From Kalmusia sp. IMI 367209 (Eukaryota; Ascomycota; Dothideomycetes; Pleosporales; Didymosphaeriaceae), in assembly GCA_027946365.1 (NCBI GenBank), contig JAPEUQ010000005.1, positions 124,001 to 188,000 of the forward strand: a stretch of DNA of 64,000 bases, given 5' to 3'. A program made the position numbers and the translations under genes. The notes under the pieces are model-generated. The model did not search any database. It saw only the letters and a program-made list of their open reading frames with translations, and was not told the DNA's origin. Positions 30,988 to 41,416 of this stretch are shown piece by piece (the stretch's first letter is position 1; each line of letters starts with the position of its first letter).

Positions 30988-33900
30988 ATGGCTCCAAAAG
31001 TCACACGAGCAATGAGTAGGGGGCAAACCTCACCTACAACCTTTCAGGATAACGAAGACGCACCCATCCAATACCTAGGAGAGAAACAACCTACGCGTAA
31101 TCCTAGCCCACCTTTAACGCTAGAAGAGCGCATCTTAGCCGCAGAGAGGAGGCGCGACGAACTACGCGCCCTGCAACGACTACGCGCCCTTGAGGCCGAA
31201 ATCACGGAACTCGAAAACTCGAATCGAACCCCTAGCCCAACCACTCCTATTGAGGAGGCTGAAGTCCAAAGTACCAATACGCGTAAGCGAAACGCACCTG
31301 GAACGCTTCCAGTAACACGCGATAAGCGTACGCTTAAACCGAAAGACCCAGCCGAATATAAGGGTAAAAATTTAAAAGAACACCGTGAATTCTTTCGTTC
31401 GTGTGAGGTGGCATTTCGCCTCCTACCACAAGAATTCTTGCTAGATGTGGATAAAGTTATCTGGGCGATGCAGTACCTAGGAGGTGACCCTAGAGAGTTA
31501 TGGTATACACATCATGAACGTACCTTTGAGGCTGAGGGGGAGACACCTACCTGGAAATACTTCAAGCAGTATATGCTTGACTTACTTTCTGATCTAGTGA
31601 ATCGCAGTTTGGAAGCAGCTACAGCGCATGCTCAAGCTATGCAGCGGAAGGACCAAACAGTCCGTTCTTTCGCAACCTACCTTGATGTTATTGAGGATCA
31701 ACTTACACCCTACACTGAGGAACAAAGGGTACAACACCTTTTCTCAAAGTTAAGACCTGAGCTATAGAGGGCAATCACCAACTATCATCAAGTACCCGCT
31801 ACAAGAGAAGACCTCATTGCGTTAGGCTCTACACTCGAGCGGAATCTACGCCGCGCATCACCAGCGCAGGAACACCACAGCCGCCACGTATCAAAGGCAA
31901 AACACAAAGAGGCTACACCAAATCGGCAAATACCTAATAATGGAGGTAGACCTCGTGATAAGAAAAACATTACATGCTATAAATGTAATAAGGTCGGCCA
32001 CTACGCAAATGAATGCCGGAGCAGTAACCCGAACCAAATCCCTATACGGATTAATGAGGCGGGAAAAGGTCGAGCCTCACCAATAACCCCGGGGACAGTG
32101 AGGCGCCTACCAATACATATTCTACCGGGCATGAAGCGCATGTGTAGCGTAGCTGGGGACACAGGCCCAGAACGGCAACTTCAAACTATTCTTGACCCAC
32201 AGGCCGATGTCAGCCTAATTAGCCAAAGGATCGCTGTGGAGATGGACTTGCAACCTATTGAAGGAGCTGAGCTTCCAAAACTAGGATGGATTGGAGCCCA
32301 ACGTCAGAGCACCTACGCCGCTTATGCGCTCTGGGTGCGTCTAACAGACGACACGGGTGTTCAACGCCGCGTAACGACGACAGTCTATGGCGTTGATAAA
32401 GAAGGGGTTCCTCTCTTACTAGGAAACCCATTCTTACAAGAAGGAGATATCCATCTCAGTTGTGGTGCTCAAACATGGCGTTGGGGTTACACTAAAGCTA
32501 CCATACAACTTATTACTGCACAAAACTTTGAAAAGGAAATTGAGCAAACTAGCTCTAACCTATTCCTTCTAGGAGTTCTGCAGACTACTGGTGTAAGCTT
32601 AGAGCGTCTTGCTTATATTAATAAAGCGCGTGTAGCGCAAGTACCAAGCCTCCCAGACGCATTACACGAATACAGCGATGTATTCGATGAGGAAGCAGCA
32701 TCTACTCTTCCAAAATTCAAAGAATCTGACCACGCGATCCCTATTATGGAGGGGAAGGAACCTCCCTATGGGCCTTTATACAACCTTTCAGCGCGTGAGC
32801 TTCAAGTGCTCCGAGAGTACTTAGAAGATGCTCTTAAAAAGGGGTGGATCAGGCATAGTACTAGCCCCGCTGGAGCACCAATTTTATTCGTTCCAAAGAA
32901 GGATGGAACGTTACGACTTTGTGTTGACTATAGGGGACTCAACGCTGTTACTATCAAGGATCGTTGTGCGCTCCCCTTAGTTGGAGAGACACTTGATCGC
33001 CTGTCAGGCGCATGTTACTACATGACCCTAGACCTCCGTAATGCCTACCATAGGATTCGGATTCAGGCAGGGGATGAGTGGAAAACGGCATTCCGAACTC
33101 GATATGGTCATTTTGAATACCTGGTTATGCCTTTCGGGTTAACAAACGCACCCGCGAGTTTTCAGGCATATATCAACAAGGCACTAGTGCAGCACCTAGA
33201 CCATATATGTGTTGTATACCTGGATGACATACTCATCTACACTCATAGCGAGGATATTGCGCTCCACTGGCGCGCCGTACGCTCTGTGCTTGAATCATTG
33301 CGAAAAGCTGAGCTTTTTGTCAATTTAGGGAAGTGCACGTTCGCCTCAGGCGATGTACATTTCCTTGGCTTTATTATCAGCACGCGAGGTATCTGCGCGG
33401 ATCCTGCGCGCACGGAGACAATAACTAGATGGCCACAGCCGACGAACATCAAAGAACTCCAGTCGTTTCTAGGATTTGCGAATTTCTATCGACGTTTTAT
33501 TGAAGGTTACGCAAAAGAAACCGCTCCTCTATCAGATCTACTGAAGAAAGAACAAGAATTCCAGTGGAATGCAAAAGCTGAGAGTGCCTTCAAAAGGCTC
33601 AAAGAGCGCTTTTCAAGTGCGCCTATCCTACGCCACTTCAACCCTGCGCTTGCTATTCGATTAGAGACAGATGCATCTACTTTTGCAATCTCTGGCATCC
33701 TATCACAGCTATTCGAAGATCAGAAATGGCATCCAGTTGCTTTTTGCTTCAAGAAAACTTCAAGCCGCAGAGCTTAATTACGAAGTTTATGACCTTGAGC
33801 TTCTTGCTATTATCTACTGTTTTAAACAGTGGAGACATTATTTAGATGGCGCACAGCACACTATTCAGGTGCTGAGTGACCATAACAACCTGCGCGGCAT

Positions 33901-35777
33901 GCGCGCTGTGCAGAGGCTGAGCCCGCGACAAGCGCGTTGGGCAATGTACCTGGCAGCTTTTGATTTTGAGGTGGAACACCGCCCAGGAAAAACAAATCCT
34001 GCGGACGGGCCATCAAGAAGGGCAGATTACGTACAGGAGAACCTGTCACTGACCCATTTATTGCCTACCCTGCAGAACAAGTTACTGTTAAGGGATGAGC
34101 ATAGTGGAGCGAGAGGATCCACGAACGAGCTCAGCTCGTTAGGCGCGTGTGAGACGCACGTGACCGACACTTGCAGATCCGTGAAGGGCCCTACTGCTGG
34201 TGCCATGGTGTGCACGCCATGCGTACCACGCTCACTAGCCAGGGTGTTGGTTAGTAGCGAACCTGCAACAGTAGAATCTAACCTACTTACTGAGATGAGG
34301 TAGCTCCAGCAGAGGGACGCCTTTGCTATTGAGCGTATTGCCCGCTTAGCGAGTGAGGATAGTACTCGAAAACGCAGAAAGGCGCACGTTTGGCGCCTTG
34401 ATGAAAAGGAAGTCCTGAGATACAATGGCAGATTATATGTTCCAAATGAACCGGCCATCAGGCAAGAGATTTTGTTCCAGAACCATGACACGCGCATGGC
34501 AGGCCATTTTGGCGCACGTAGGACGCTTGAGCTTATCGAGAGGACCTACTATTGGCCTGGTATGAGTCAAGACGTTTAGGGAATACGTGAGAACATGTGC
34601 TATTTGCCAAAGGAGTAAAGCTCCAAGGCATAGCAAGTATGGCAAGCTAGCACCTTTACCAGTTCCAGGGGATATCTTTGAGGAAGTCTCACTGGACTTT
34701 ATTACAGGATTACCCCCGGCTAAGGATTGCACAGGCTGCGCCTTTGATGCGATCCTAGTGATCGTATGCCGCTTCTCTAAGATGGCTATCTATATCCCAG
34801 CACTAAAGTCATGGGATGCAAGACAATTTGCTGATGCCTACTTTAAGGAGGTTATCCTAAAGTTTGGTATACAGAAAGGTATCGTATCAGATAGAGGATC
34901 TGTCTTCACCTCTATGTTTTGGACAGAAATATGCTACCAACTGCAGGTAAAGCGCAGGTTAAGCACCGCCTTCCACCCGCAAACAGACGGGCAAACAGAA
35001 CGCCAGAATCAGACCTTAGAACAGTATCTACGGATATTCACATCAACTTCACAGGAGAACTGGGTTATATTACTATCAACAGCCCAATTTGCTTATAACA
35101 ACTCTATACACGAATCTACGAAGATAACGCCATTCTACGCTGTATATGGAAAGCACCCTATCCTTACAACGCCTCCTGTGGACAGCAGGCAAGAGGGGGA
35201 GATACCAGATGCAGTTGATAGAATAAAACGCATGCATAGCGCAAGAGCATCGCTCACGGAACACCTCCAAACAGCCCAAGAGTATCAGAGTCGGTACTAT
35301 AATAAGAAGCACAAACCAGAGTCCTTCCGCCAAGGAGACCTAGTATTACTAAGTACAAAACACATTCACATATCCCATCAGCCTAGTAAAAAGCTTTCTA
35401 GCAAGTTTATTGGACCTTTTCGAGTACAAGACGCAGTTGGAACGCAGGCATATCGCTTACTCCTCCCACCCAACTATCGTATTCATAACGTCTTCCATGT
35501 TTCACTCCTTGAACGTTGGAAGCCAAGGCAAGGACAAGAAGACAACACCCTACCGCCAGAGGTTACACCTGAAGGAGAAGAAATCTGGGAAGTAGAAAAA
35601 ATCCTAGCAAGAAGGATGAGAAAAGGACAACGATAATATCTACTCCGCTGGAAAGGCTATGATGAATCTTGGGATACCTGGACTCCAGAAGCGGATTTTG
35701 AAAATATGGATGAGCTGGTGCAGACTTTTGAACAGAAGAAAGGATCTTCACCCGCGAGAAAGAAGTTAAGAGCATGA
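30988..35777 (+). pseudogene. Gypsy gag-pol polyprotein, broken
   Basis: Gag starts MAPKVTRAMSRGQTSPTTF and carries a CCHC knuckle (CYKCNKVGHYANEC). Pol has a protease-like segment (TILDPQADVSLIS), RT (MPFGLTNAPASFQAY, VVYLDDILIY), RNase H (RLETDASTFAISG, YEVYDLELLAIIY), integrase HHCC (HFGARRTLELIERTYYW, CAICQRSK) and DDE core (VSLDFITGLPPA, VSDRGSVFTS, FHPQTDGQTERQNQT). It ends with a chromodomain, YLLRWKGYDESWDTWTPEAD. Stops interrupt it at 31765-31767 (TAG), 34301-34303 (TAG) and 35634-35636 (TAA), each where CAG or CAA would fit, and there are +1 frameshifts at T runs near 33741-33745 and 34575-34577. It is not expected to yield a working polyprotein. Confidence 0.95.
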
Positions 35778-35924
35778 AAGGCGCACATGAGGCATGACTG
35801 TCAAACAGGATCATTCAGGGACCATGCGGTCTACAGGGTATCTACTTAGAACACGAACACCAGAAGGCGGAAAAAGGGAAGACAAGCTTCGCCGGGGATC
35901 CGCGCCCCACATGCGCTAAGCACC

Positions 35925-36775
35925 TTACTTGGCATCGCTGCCACCGCCAACCGCCTCCTCATCACCCGCCACCTCGTTAATCGCATCCTCAATTGGCTGC
36001 TCAAGCGGATCCACCAAGGCACCGTCATTGTCATCGTCATCACTGTCGTCAGAGTCACCTTGACCGCCACCCTGACCCGCTGCCTGAGCGGCCTGAAGGG
36101 CCTGGACTATGGTATCAGCCTAAGAAGATATTAGCATGCGCTCCAAGTGCGTTTGAAGTGCGAACATACCAATCCTTGCATGATAGGAATAAGACCAGCC
36201 AGAGCTTCAAGAGCAGTGGCGACGCGGCGCTGCTCCTGAAGGATCAGGCTGAGAAATTGGGGGCTTGTGGTGGGAACTTGGGTGGCCAAACCCATTGGAG
36301 TTCCAGAATGCGCTGCGACGCGCCTGCGGTTTGCCAGCTCTAAGTTGAACTGCTTCTGGGCCCGCGTAAACTTCACGCCTCGAGCCTGGATCTCCGGATC
36401 GGTCCTGTGAGCAGCTGCAGTTGGGACATTAGCGACAGCGACGCGGTACCGGTCGCGGAGCTCGTAAAGACGATTCAAGTGGCCGTTCATCGCCGCCGGC
36501 ACCTATGAATATTAGCTGAGGCGCATGTACAGCGCACGACCTATGTGACCTACCAAGGTGCAGCCACCCCGATTGCCGTCCTTGCAATGCTCGCAACGGC
36601 GCTCCTCGGACTTCTCACAATCGCCCGGCAGCTTGACTAGACTCTGCGCACAACGCATGCAAGTCGCAACAAGAGCGACTTGGTCAGTACGCTTGGCGGC
36701 AGCGCTCCACGCGAAATCACGCGCATTGCGCAGCGCAGTCTTCTTGATGTACTTGGGGAGCGGGTAATGGACCAT
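35925..36775 (-). CDS. antisense gene inside the Gypsy element: Zn2Cys6-like, acidic-tailed protein
   Basis: Three exons on the opposite strand to pol (36775-36554, 36502-36170, 36119-35925) join over introns of 51 and 50 nt (GTAGGT to ATAG, GTATGT to TTAG), all in phase 0, to give 249 residues with no lesion. Exon 1 starts MVHYPLPKYIKKTALRNARD and has six cysteines spaced C-x2-C-x10-C-x7-C-x2-C-x7-C (residues 39-72). This is close to the fungal Zn2Cys6 cluster, which normally has x6 in the first loop. Exon 2 is helical and basic, then Gln/Ala-rich. Exon 3 has an acidic run (GDSDDSDDDDNDG) near the end. It lies 148 nt tail-to-tail from the pol stop. A DNA-binding or regulatory role is an inference; no name is recognised. 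Confidence 0.83.
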
Positions 36776-37120
36776 GATGATTGATTTGGGGCGAGCGAGT
36801 CGTATGCGCTTTGTGTGCGCTGAAGTGGTGTATGTGTGGTGTTGAGGATGAGAAGATTGATACAGTATCACAACAAGATCAAAACAAAAGAGATTGCCTA
36901 TTTACACTGTGGACTCACCGCCACGTGGGCGAGATCTCAAAAACGGAAGGCACAGAATCTCAGTACAACAACGCGCACGCCGCACCCATCGCGAACACAG
37001 CACGCGTGCAGTGCGCATCTACAGCACGCGTGGGAAACGCTGATACTATGGACACTCTTTTCCTTTCCTGCAAGGTGAGGTTTTTATCGAGGCCATAGTA
37101 GCTGCAAGGGACTGCAGCTA

Positions 37121-37130
37121 GAGGGGGAGA
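37121..37130 (+). other. Gypsy polypurine tract
   Basis: GAGGGGGAGA lies three bases before the 3' LTR, the normal place for the plus-strand primer of LTR retrotransposons. Confidence 0.8.
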
Positions 37131-37133
37131 TTC

Positions 37134-37356
37134 TGTAATGAGGATATCGTGAAGTTGCTATGGTGTTGAGGCACATCGCGCTAGGATCAATAGGGTCTAG
37201 TGCGCCAAGAAAGCTAAGCGAATGAGCTGCGCAAAACCTGTGCTGCGCGCTTGTTTTAGAAACGTCAAGTATTATTCACTCAATACAACTAGAGTCATCC
37301 TTTCACTATTAATCCTAGTGTGAAGCATATACTATTGCCTATAACTAGACCTCATA
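37134..37356 (+). repeat. Gypsy 3' LTR
   Basis: 223 nt, the same length as the 5' copy. Differs at six positions, all C versus T; five have T in this copy, including the terminal CA, which reads TA. Confidence 0.95.
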
Positions 37357-37361
37357 GATAG
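37357..37361. repeat. target-site duplication of Gypsy element, right copy (GATAG)
   Basis: Matches 30729-30733 and continues into Copia internal sequence. Confidence 0.85.
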
Positions 37362-39706
37362 TATTAATATTCTTAAATATTCCCTTACTAAATTATCTTT
37401 CTAAGTATTTTATAAAGTTTATAATTATCTATAGTATATTAGCTTTCTTATCTAGGAAGTGGACCCAGCTGAAGCGGGTATATTTATTAATAAATAAAAT
37501 ATAGTATTAAGCTCTATTAAGGCTTTTCTTAAAAACTTCCTAATAGATCTAAGTATATAACCTCTAGCGGTTTTACTTTTCATGGGCGATTAATAGCGTT
37601 GAAATTAAATAGAGAATAATAATATTTTAACTTAGATAAATAGTAAGGTTTATACTTAAAATCTATAGGCATTTTTAGTATAAGGTATTTATCTTAATAG
37701 ATATAATCAGGATTCGCGACAAGACGATGGCCTAGAGAATAATAAAATTTATTAAATAAGCTAAAATAGATTTTAGTTATATATTTAATAGTAACAGTTC
37801 CATCATTAAGGTTATAAGAAACTAAGAAATCTATTATAGATATTCTATTAGTTTTATTTTTATCTCAACTTAAATTATTATTAGGTAGCCTTATAGGCGC
37901 CAGAACGAGGGTAACAGCTCTTAATCTAAATCTATATAATACCATCTATATAATACGCCCATAAGATATATTTTTATTTCTTAATAAGAAAAGATTATTC
38001 TTTATAGTGTAAAGTTCGTAGCTATTACGAATATAAGACTAGAAAAATAAATATATATTATATAGTTTACTAGAATAGAGGACGTTTATTAATTCTATAA
38101 TAGTTATAGAGCCATTAGGTAGATAGTAGTAGATACGAATTATACCAACTCCTTTAATAGATAACTTAATACTATTAGTAATTATAATTATACCATTACT
38201 AGATATTAGGGTAGAGAAATCGTTAATATAACTAGATATATACTATAAAGTACTAGTATTAAACAGCTAAATTAGTATAGAGTTTATAGAGTGGTAAATA
38301 AAAATAATATATATATTTATATTATTAGACCGGATTCGTTTACCATTTTCATTAATTTAAGGGAAGGCGTTAATAGCGGAGTAGTTAAATTAACTATATT
38401 AATAGTAAAAGTATATACCTTAGTTTTACTATTAGTATTATCCACATTCATAATACTAAAGGAAGTAGATATATTAGTATTATTTACTTTTTATTATTTT
38501 TTTACTATAAGTATTAGACTACTATTAGGTAACTTTATCTCTTTATTACTCCTTATATCTGCAGAAGCTCATTATAGTTTATATATATATACCTAATAAA
38601 TCTAAGGTTATACTTCTAGTACTAAGTATATTCTAAAGACGTTGGTACTATTATTATTTATAAATTTAATATAGTAGGGTTATATAAGGTAGTTCTATAG
38701 ACAGCGTATATAGTAGATAAATCTATATTATCTAGAGAGTACTTTTACTAATATTAAGTATTTTTAGTTTAATATCTCTAAAGGTAGTAAGGTTATAGAT
38801 ACTTAAATTATTAATAATATTATTCATAATATTAGGTAGAGTTACTAGGAAAAATGATTTCTTAACCTTATTATTAGAGAATATACTTCTTATAACTATA
38901 ACAATAGATTATATTAAGGACTTATATTATTTAGTCATGCGTGTCTAAAGTTAGTAAAAATTATTAAAATAGTATTATAGATCTTCTCTATTATGATATT
39001 ATAAATTCGTAAGATAGCGAAATAGTAGAATAGAAGAATTACTAGTATTATAGTTAAATTAATTAGTAAGGAATTCCTATATTATTAATAAGGTCTTATA
39101 GTTTACCATAGTCATTATAAGATTATTATAAATGGAAGATAGTATTATTATCATAGTCTTATTATTATCTACGTCCTAGGTGTCTACCAGTATAGAATTA
39201 GCTGGTTAAGGCTTCTTCTTTATAATAATAGAGTATAAGCCTATATAATGGAAAGCTATTATTTAAGTAAATTATTATTTTAAATAATTATTATCGTAAG
39301 GTAATAGCTTTGGTAGCGACGACGGATTAAGTTTAAACTAAAATATTAATATTATAGCTAGTAGTATAAAAGATATAGGGTAGTAGGATATTAAGATTAT
39401 TATTTAATAGGATATTTGGTGTCTGTAATCTATATATACGCCCTAGTAGTAGTAGTAGAATAGAAATACTAGTAGCTCTAAACTAGTATAGATTAGAAAG
39501 TATAGTAATAATAGTATATAGTTCTAATACTAGTTAATAAAGCTATATAGGTAGACCTATAATAGTTTAGGGTTAAGCTGTCTTTAATTAATGATGACAC
39601 AAAGCAGCGGTCTATAGTAGTAGTAATAAAAATAGTGAAAATTTAATAGTAGTATATAAAATATATTAAGAAAAGAAATTTATTTAATGGGCGCAGTAGT
39701 TAAGCC

Positions 39707-39718
39707 GGGCTTATAACC
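39707..39718 (-). promoter_or_regulatory. Copia primer-binding site, initiator tRNA-Met anticodon-arm type (mutated)
   Basis: The plus strand reads GGGCTTATAACC directly against the right LTR; the less damaged copy at 41266-41277 reads GGGCTCATAACC. That equals the anticodon stem-loop of eukaryotic initiator tRNA-Met. Drosophila copia and yeast Ty5 are known to prime from such a half-tRNA. The C-to-T difference fits RIP. Confidence 0.75.
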
Positions 39719-39861
39719 TATTAAGAGATAGGTAAAAAGTTAAGTAAAGTATTAATTATTAGGGCTTCTAAAAGAAGCGGACTATAAACTAACTAGCTAA
39801 TTATATAAGGATAATAAACCATTCATCCCTGCTAGATGTAGGGGAACACCTTCCACTAACA
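39719..39861 (-). repeat. Copia 5' LTR (right)
   Basis: 143 nt aligned end to end with 27890-28032. The terminal TGTTGGGAG has become TATTAAGAG, and ACCAACA has become ACTAACA. Confidence 0.92.
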
Positions 39862-39866
39862 TTTAT
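39862..39866. repeat. target-site duplication of Copia element, right copy (TTTAT)
   Basis: Same five bases as 27885-27889. Confidence 0.85.
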
Positions 39867-40403
39867 GAGAGTTTATAAGTATATATTACATATTTAGATG
39901 TATCGCTAATACATGTTATACTAAGCAGCAAAGGGTATATGTAAATCGAATAATAGTGGACTAGCAAAATATAGTAGCGGTTCCCTCCTACTTTTTTTAT
40001 ACTTGAAATGCGTGTTAAAGGTTGGTGACAGTAAAGGTATCGCGCTCCCCTAAGCTGATTAGTTTACTAAGCGAGGCTTGGCGCACGCATGTATCGCTTA
40101 TCTACTAGTCGCGAAAGTCCTCTGTTCGCCAATATATTGAAGACTTTTTCTACTGATGCCTAAAAAGTCACTTAATTAAGTTGAACAAATAGCTTTAGAG
40201 GTATAAAGAGAGTAAAGTAATATATTCTTTCGAAGATACGAATGGAAAGAGCAACACTACAATATGAATATACATGAAATATTTACGTGGTTTACTTCTC
40301 AAAGAAGCTATTGCACGATAGCTATCTCCGGGAAAGGAAGTGCACTACTACGTTGAAATATAGCTAGCCTTCTATATAATACCTATCATTTCTGTCATCT
40401 TAC
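39867..40403. other. spacer between the two Copia copies, no gene seen
   Basis: About 540 bp, AT-leaning and single-copy in this window. No coding frame or repeat boundary recognised. Confidence 0.5.
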
Positions 40404-41410
40404 AATTGTTGGCGGGCAGCGTATACGGTGGACGAATCTGTAATGTCTAGCGAGTGTTTTTCGCTAATGTTAAGAATTTTTGGTTCGATGTCCTGAAAAG
40501 CTGTGAGATTACGAGTGCTAAGGTTATCAATGATACCATCTATCATCTTAGGAAGTATTATAAGAAAGAAGGATCCCTTAACTTTATCACTAGAGAATAT
40601 AGATTTCATTACAACAGTCATAGATTACGTTAAGAAGTCGCATCATTTCGCCATGCGTGTCCATCATTAATAAAACTTATTAAAATGGGAGCGTAGGTCT
40701 TCGCCGTCCCAGTATCTTAAGTTTATAAGGCTATAGAATAGTAGAATAGAGGAATTACCAGTATCATAGTTAAACCGGTTAGTAAGGAATTCCTAAGCTA
40801 CTAGTAAACTTTTATAGCTTACTACCCCATCATTAAGTTATTATAAACAGAAGATAGAATTATTACTATAGCTTTATTATCATCTGTGTCCTAGGCGTCT
40901 TGTTGAATGGCATCAGCGGTGGTGGGGCGTAACTTTTTCTTTAAGATAATTAGTCATAACCCCGCATAGCAGAAAGCTATTATCTAGGCAGACCAATATT
41001 CTAGATAATCCTCACTATAAGAGGACAGCTTTAGTAGCGACGCTAGATTAAGCTTAAATTAAAAAGTAGATATAGCGGGCCTGGGTGGGGAGCGTCGATG
41101 TTGATGCAGGTGTTATAGGTATGCCAGCTGTGAACGTTGTCATTAAGTTGTGCCACCGTAGTTCTCAACAAGCTTGTTGCAGCAGCTTGGCTAACTGGTT
41201 GTACGGGTAGCAGGAGGAAGAAAGCAGATTGTGAATATCTGCCTGTGATAGCTGAGAGCACCGCCGGGCTCATAACCTGATGAAGTTTGGTCAAAAGTTT
41301 ATTGTTGAGGCTTCTGAAAGAAGCGGGTTATAAGCTAACTAGCTAATTACATAAGGATAAACATTGGGATAGTCCTTTCCGCTAGGTGTGCGGAGTCGCT
41401 TCCGCCAACA
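40404..41410 (-). mobile_element. second Copia-family remnant: gag part plus one LTR
   Basis: The sequence aligns over most of its length with 38700-39718 of the first element but keeps more G and C. It reads gag-like protein on the minus strand (NLSTRNLTAFQDIEPKILNI, SLDITDSSTVYAARQQ). Towards the right it has the initiator-tRNA primer site (41266-41277) and an LTR, 41278-41410, running TGATGAAG to CCGCCAACA. The LTR is 133 nt and shares the central block ggcttctgaaagaagcgg and taagctaactagctaatta with the 143-nt LTRs, so it is a related subfamily. Pol and the other LTR are absent. It is a truncated relic next to the HET pseudogene. Confidence 0.85.
41278..41410 (-). repeat. LTR of the Copia remnant (133 nt, divergent subfamily)
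   Basis: Starts right after the primer site with TGATGAAG and ends CCGCCAACA. It shares two internal blocks with the LTRs at 27890 and 39719 but differs between them. Confidence 0.8.
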
Positions 41411-41416
41411 ACAATG

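Larger units (their letters stand above)
30734..37356 (+). mobile_element. Ty3/Gypsy chromodomain LTR retrotransposon nested in the Copia element
   Basis: A 6.6-kb element with two equal 223-nt LTRs, flanking 5-bp duplication GATAG, a purine tract before the 3' LTR, and in order gag with a zinc knuckle, protease, reverse transcriptase, RNase H, integrase and a C-terminal chromodomain (chromovirus type). Its base composition is close to that of genes, in contrast to the AT-rich Copia around it, so it landed after the main RIP episode. The gag-pol frame is broken by three stops and two frameshifts, and an antisense three-exon gene sits between pol and the 3' LTR. The LTRs differ at six sites, all C/T. 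Confidence 0.97.
27890..39861 (-). mobile_element. Ty1/Copia LTR retrotransposon, heavily RIP-mutated, interrupted by a Gypsy element
   Basis: Two 143-nt LTRs flank the element and TTTAT flanks the LTRs. Without the nested insert and its duplication the element is about 5.3 kb, normal for Copia. The coding strand is minus. A reverse-transcriptase relic near 28933-29145 reads LVLGVYINDLIMASLLDII, matching the Copia YVDD block. The gag end lies on the right and can be aligned to the less damaged copy at 40404-41277. The primer site next to the right LTR matches the anticodon arm of initiator tRNA-Met. Virtually every frame is closed and the sequence is extremely AT-rich with TA excess, the mark of RIP. 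It cannot move by itself. Confidence 0.95.

Noticed and set aside
40408..40417. tgttggcggg as the start of a left LTR of the second Copia copy
   Set aside because: It matches the LTR end over only nine bases and falls within a gag frame (ARQQL); the rest of an LTR is absent.
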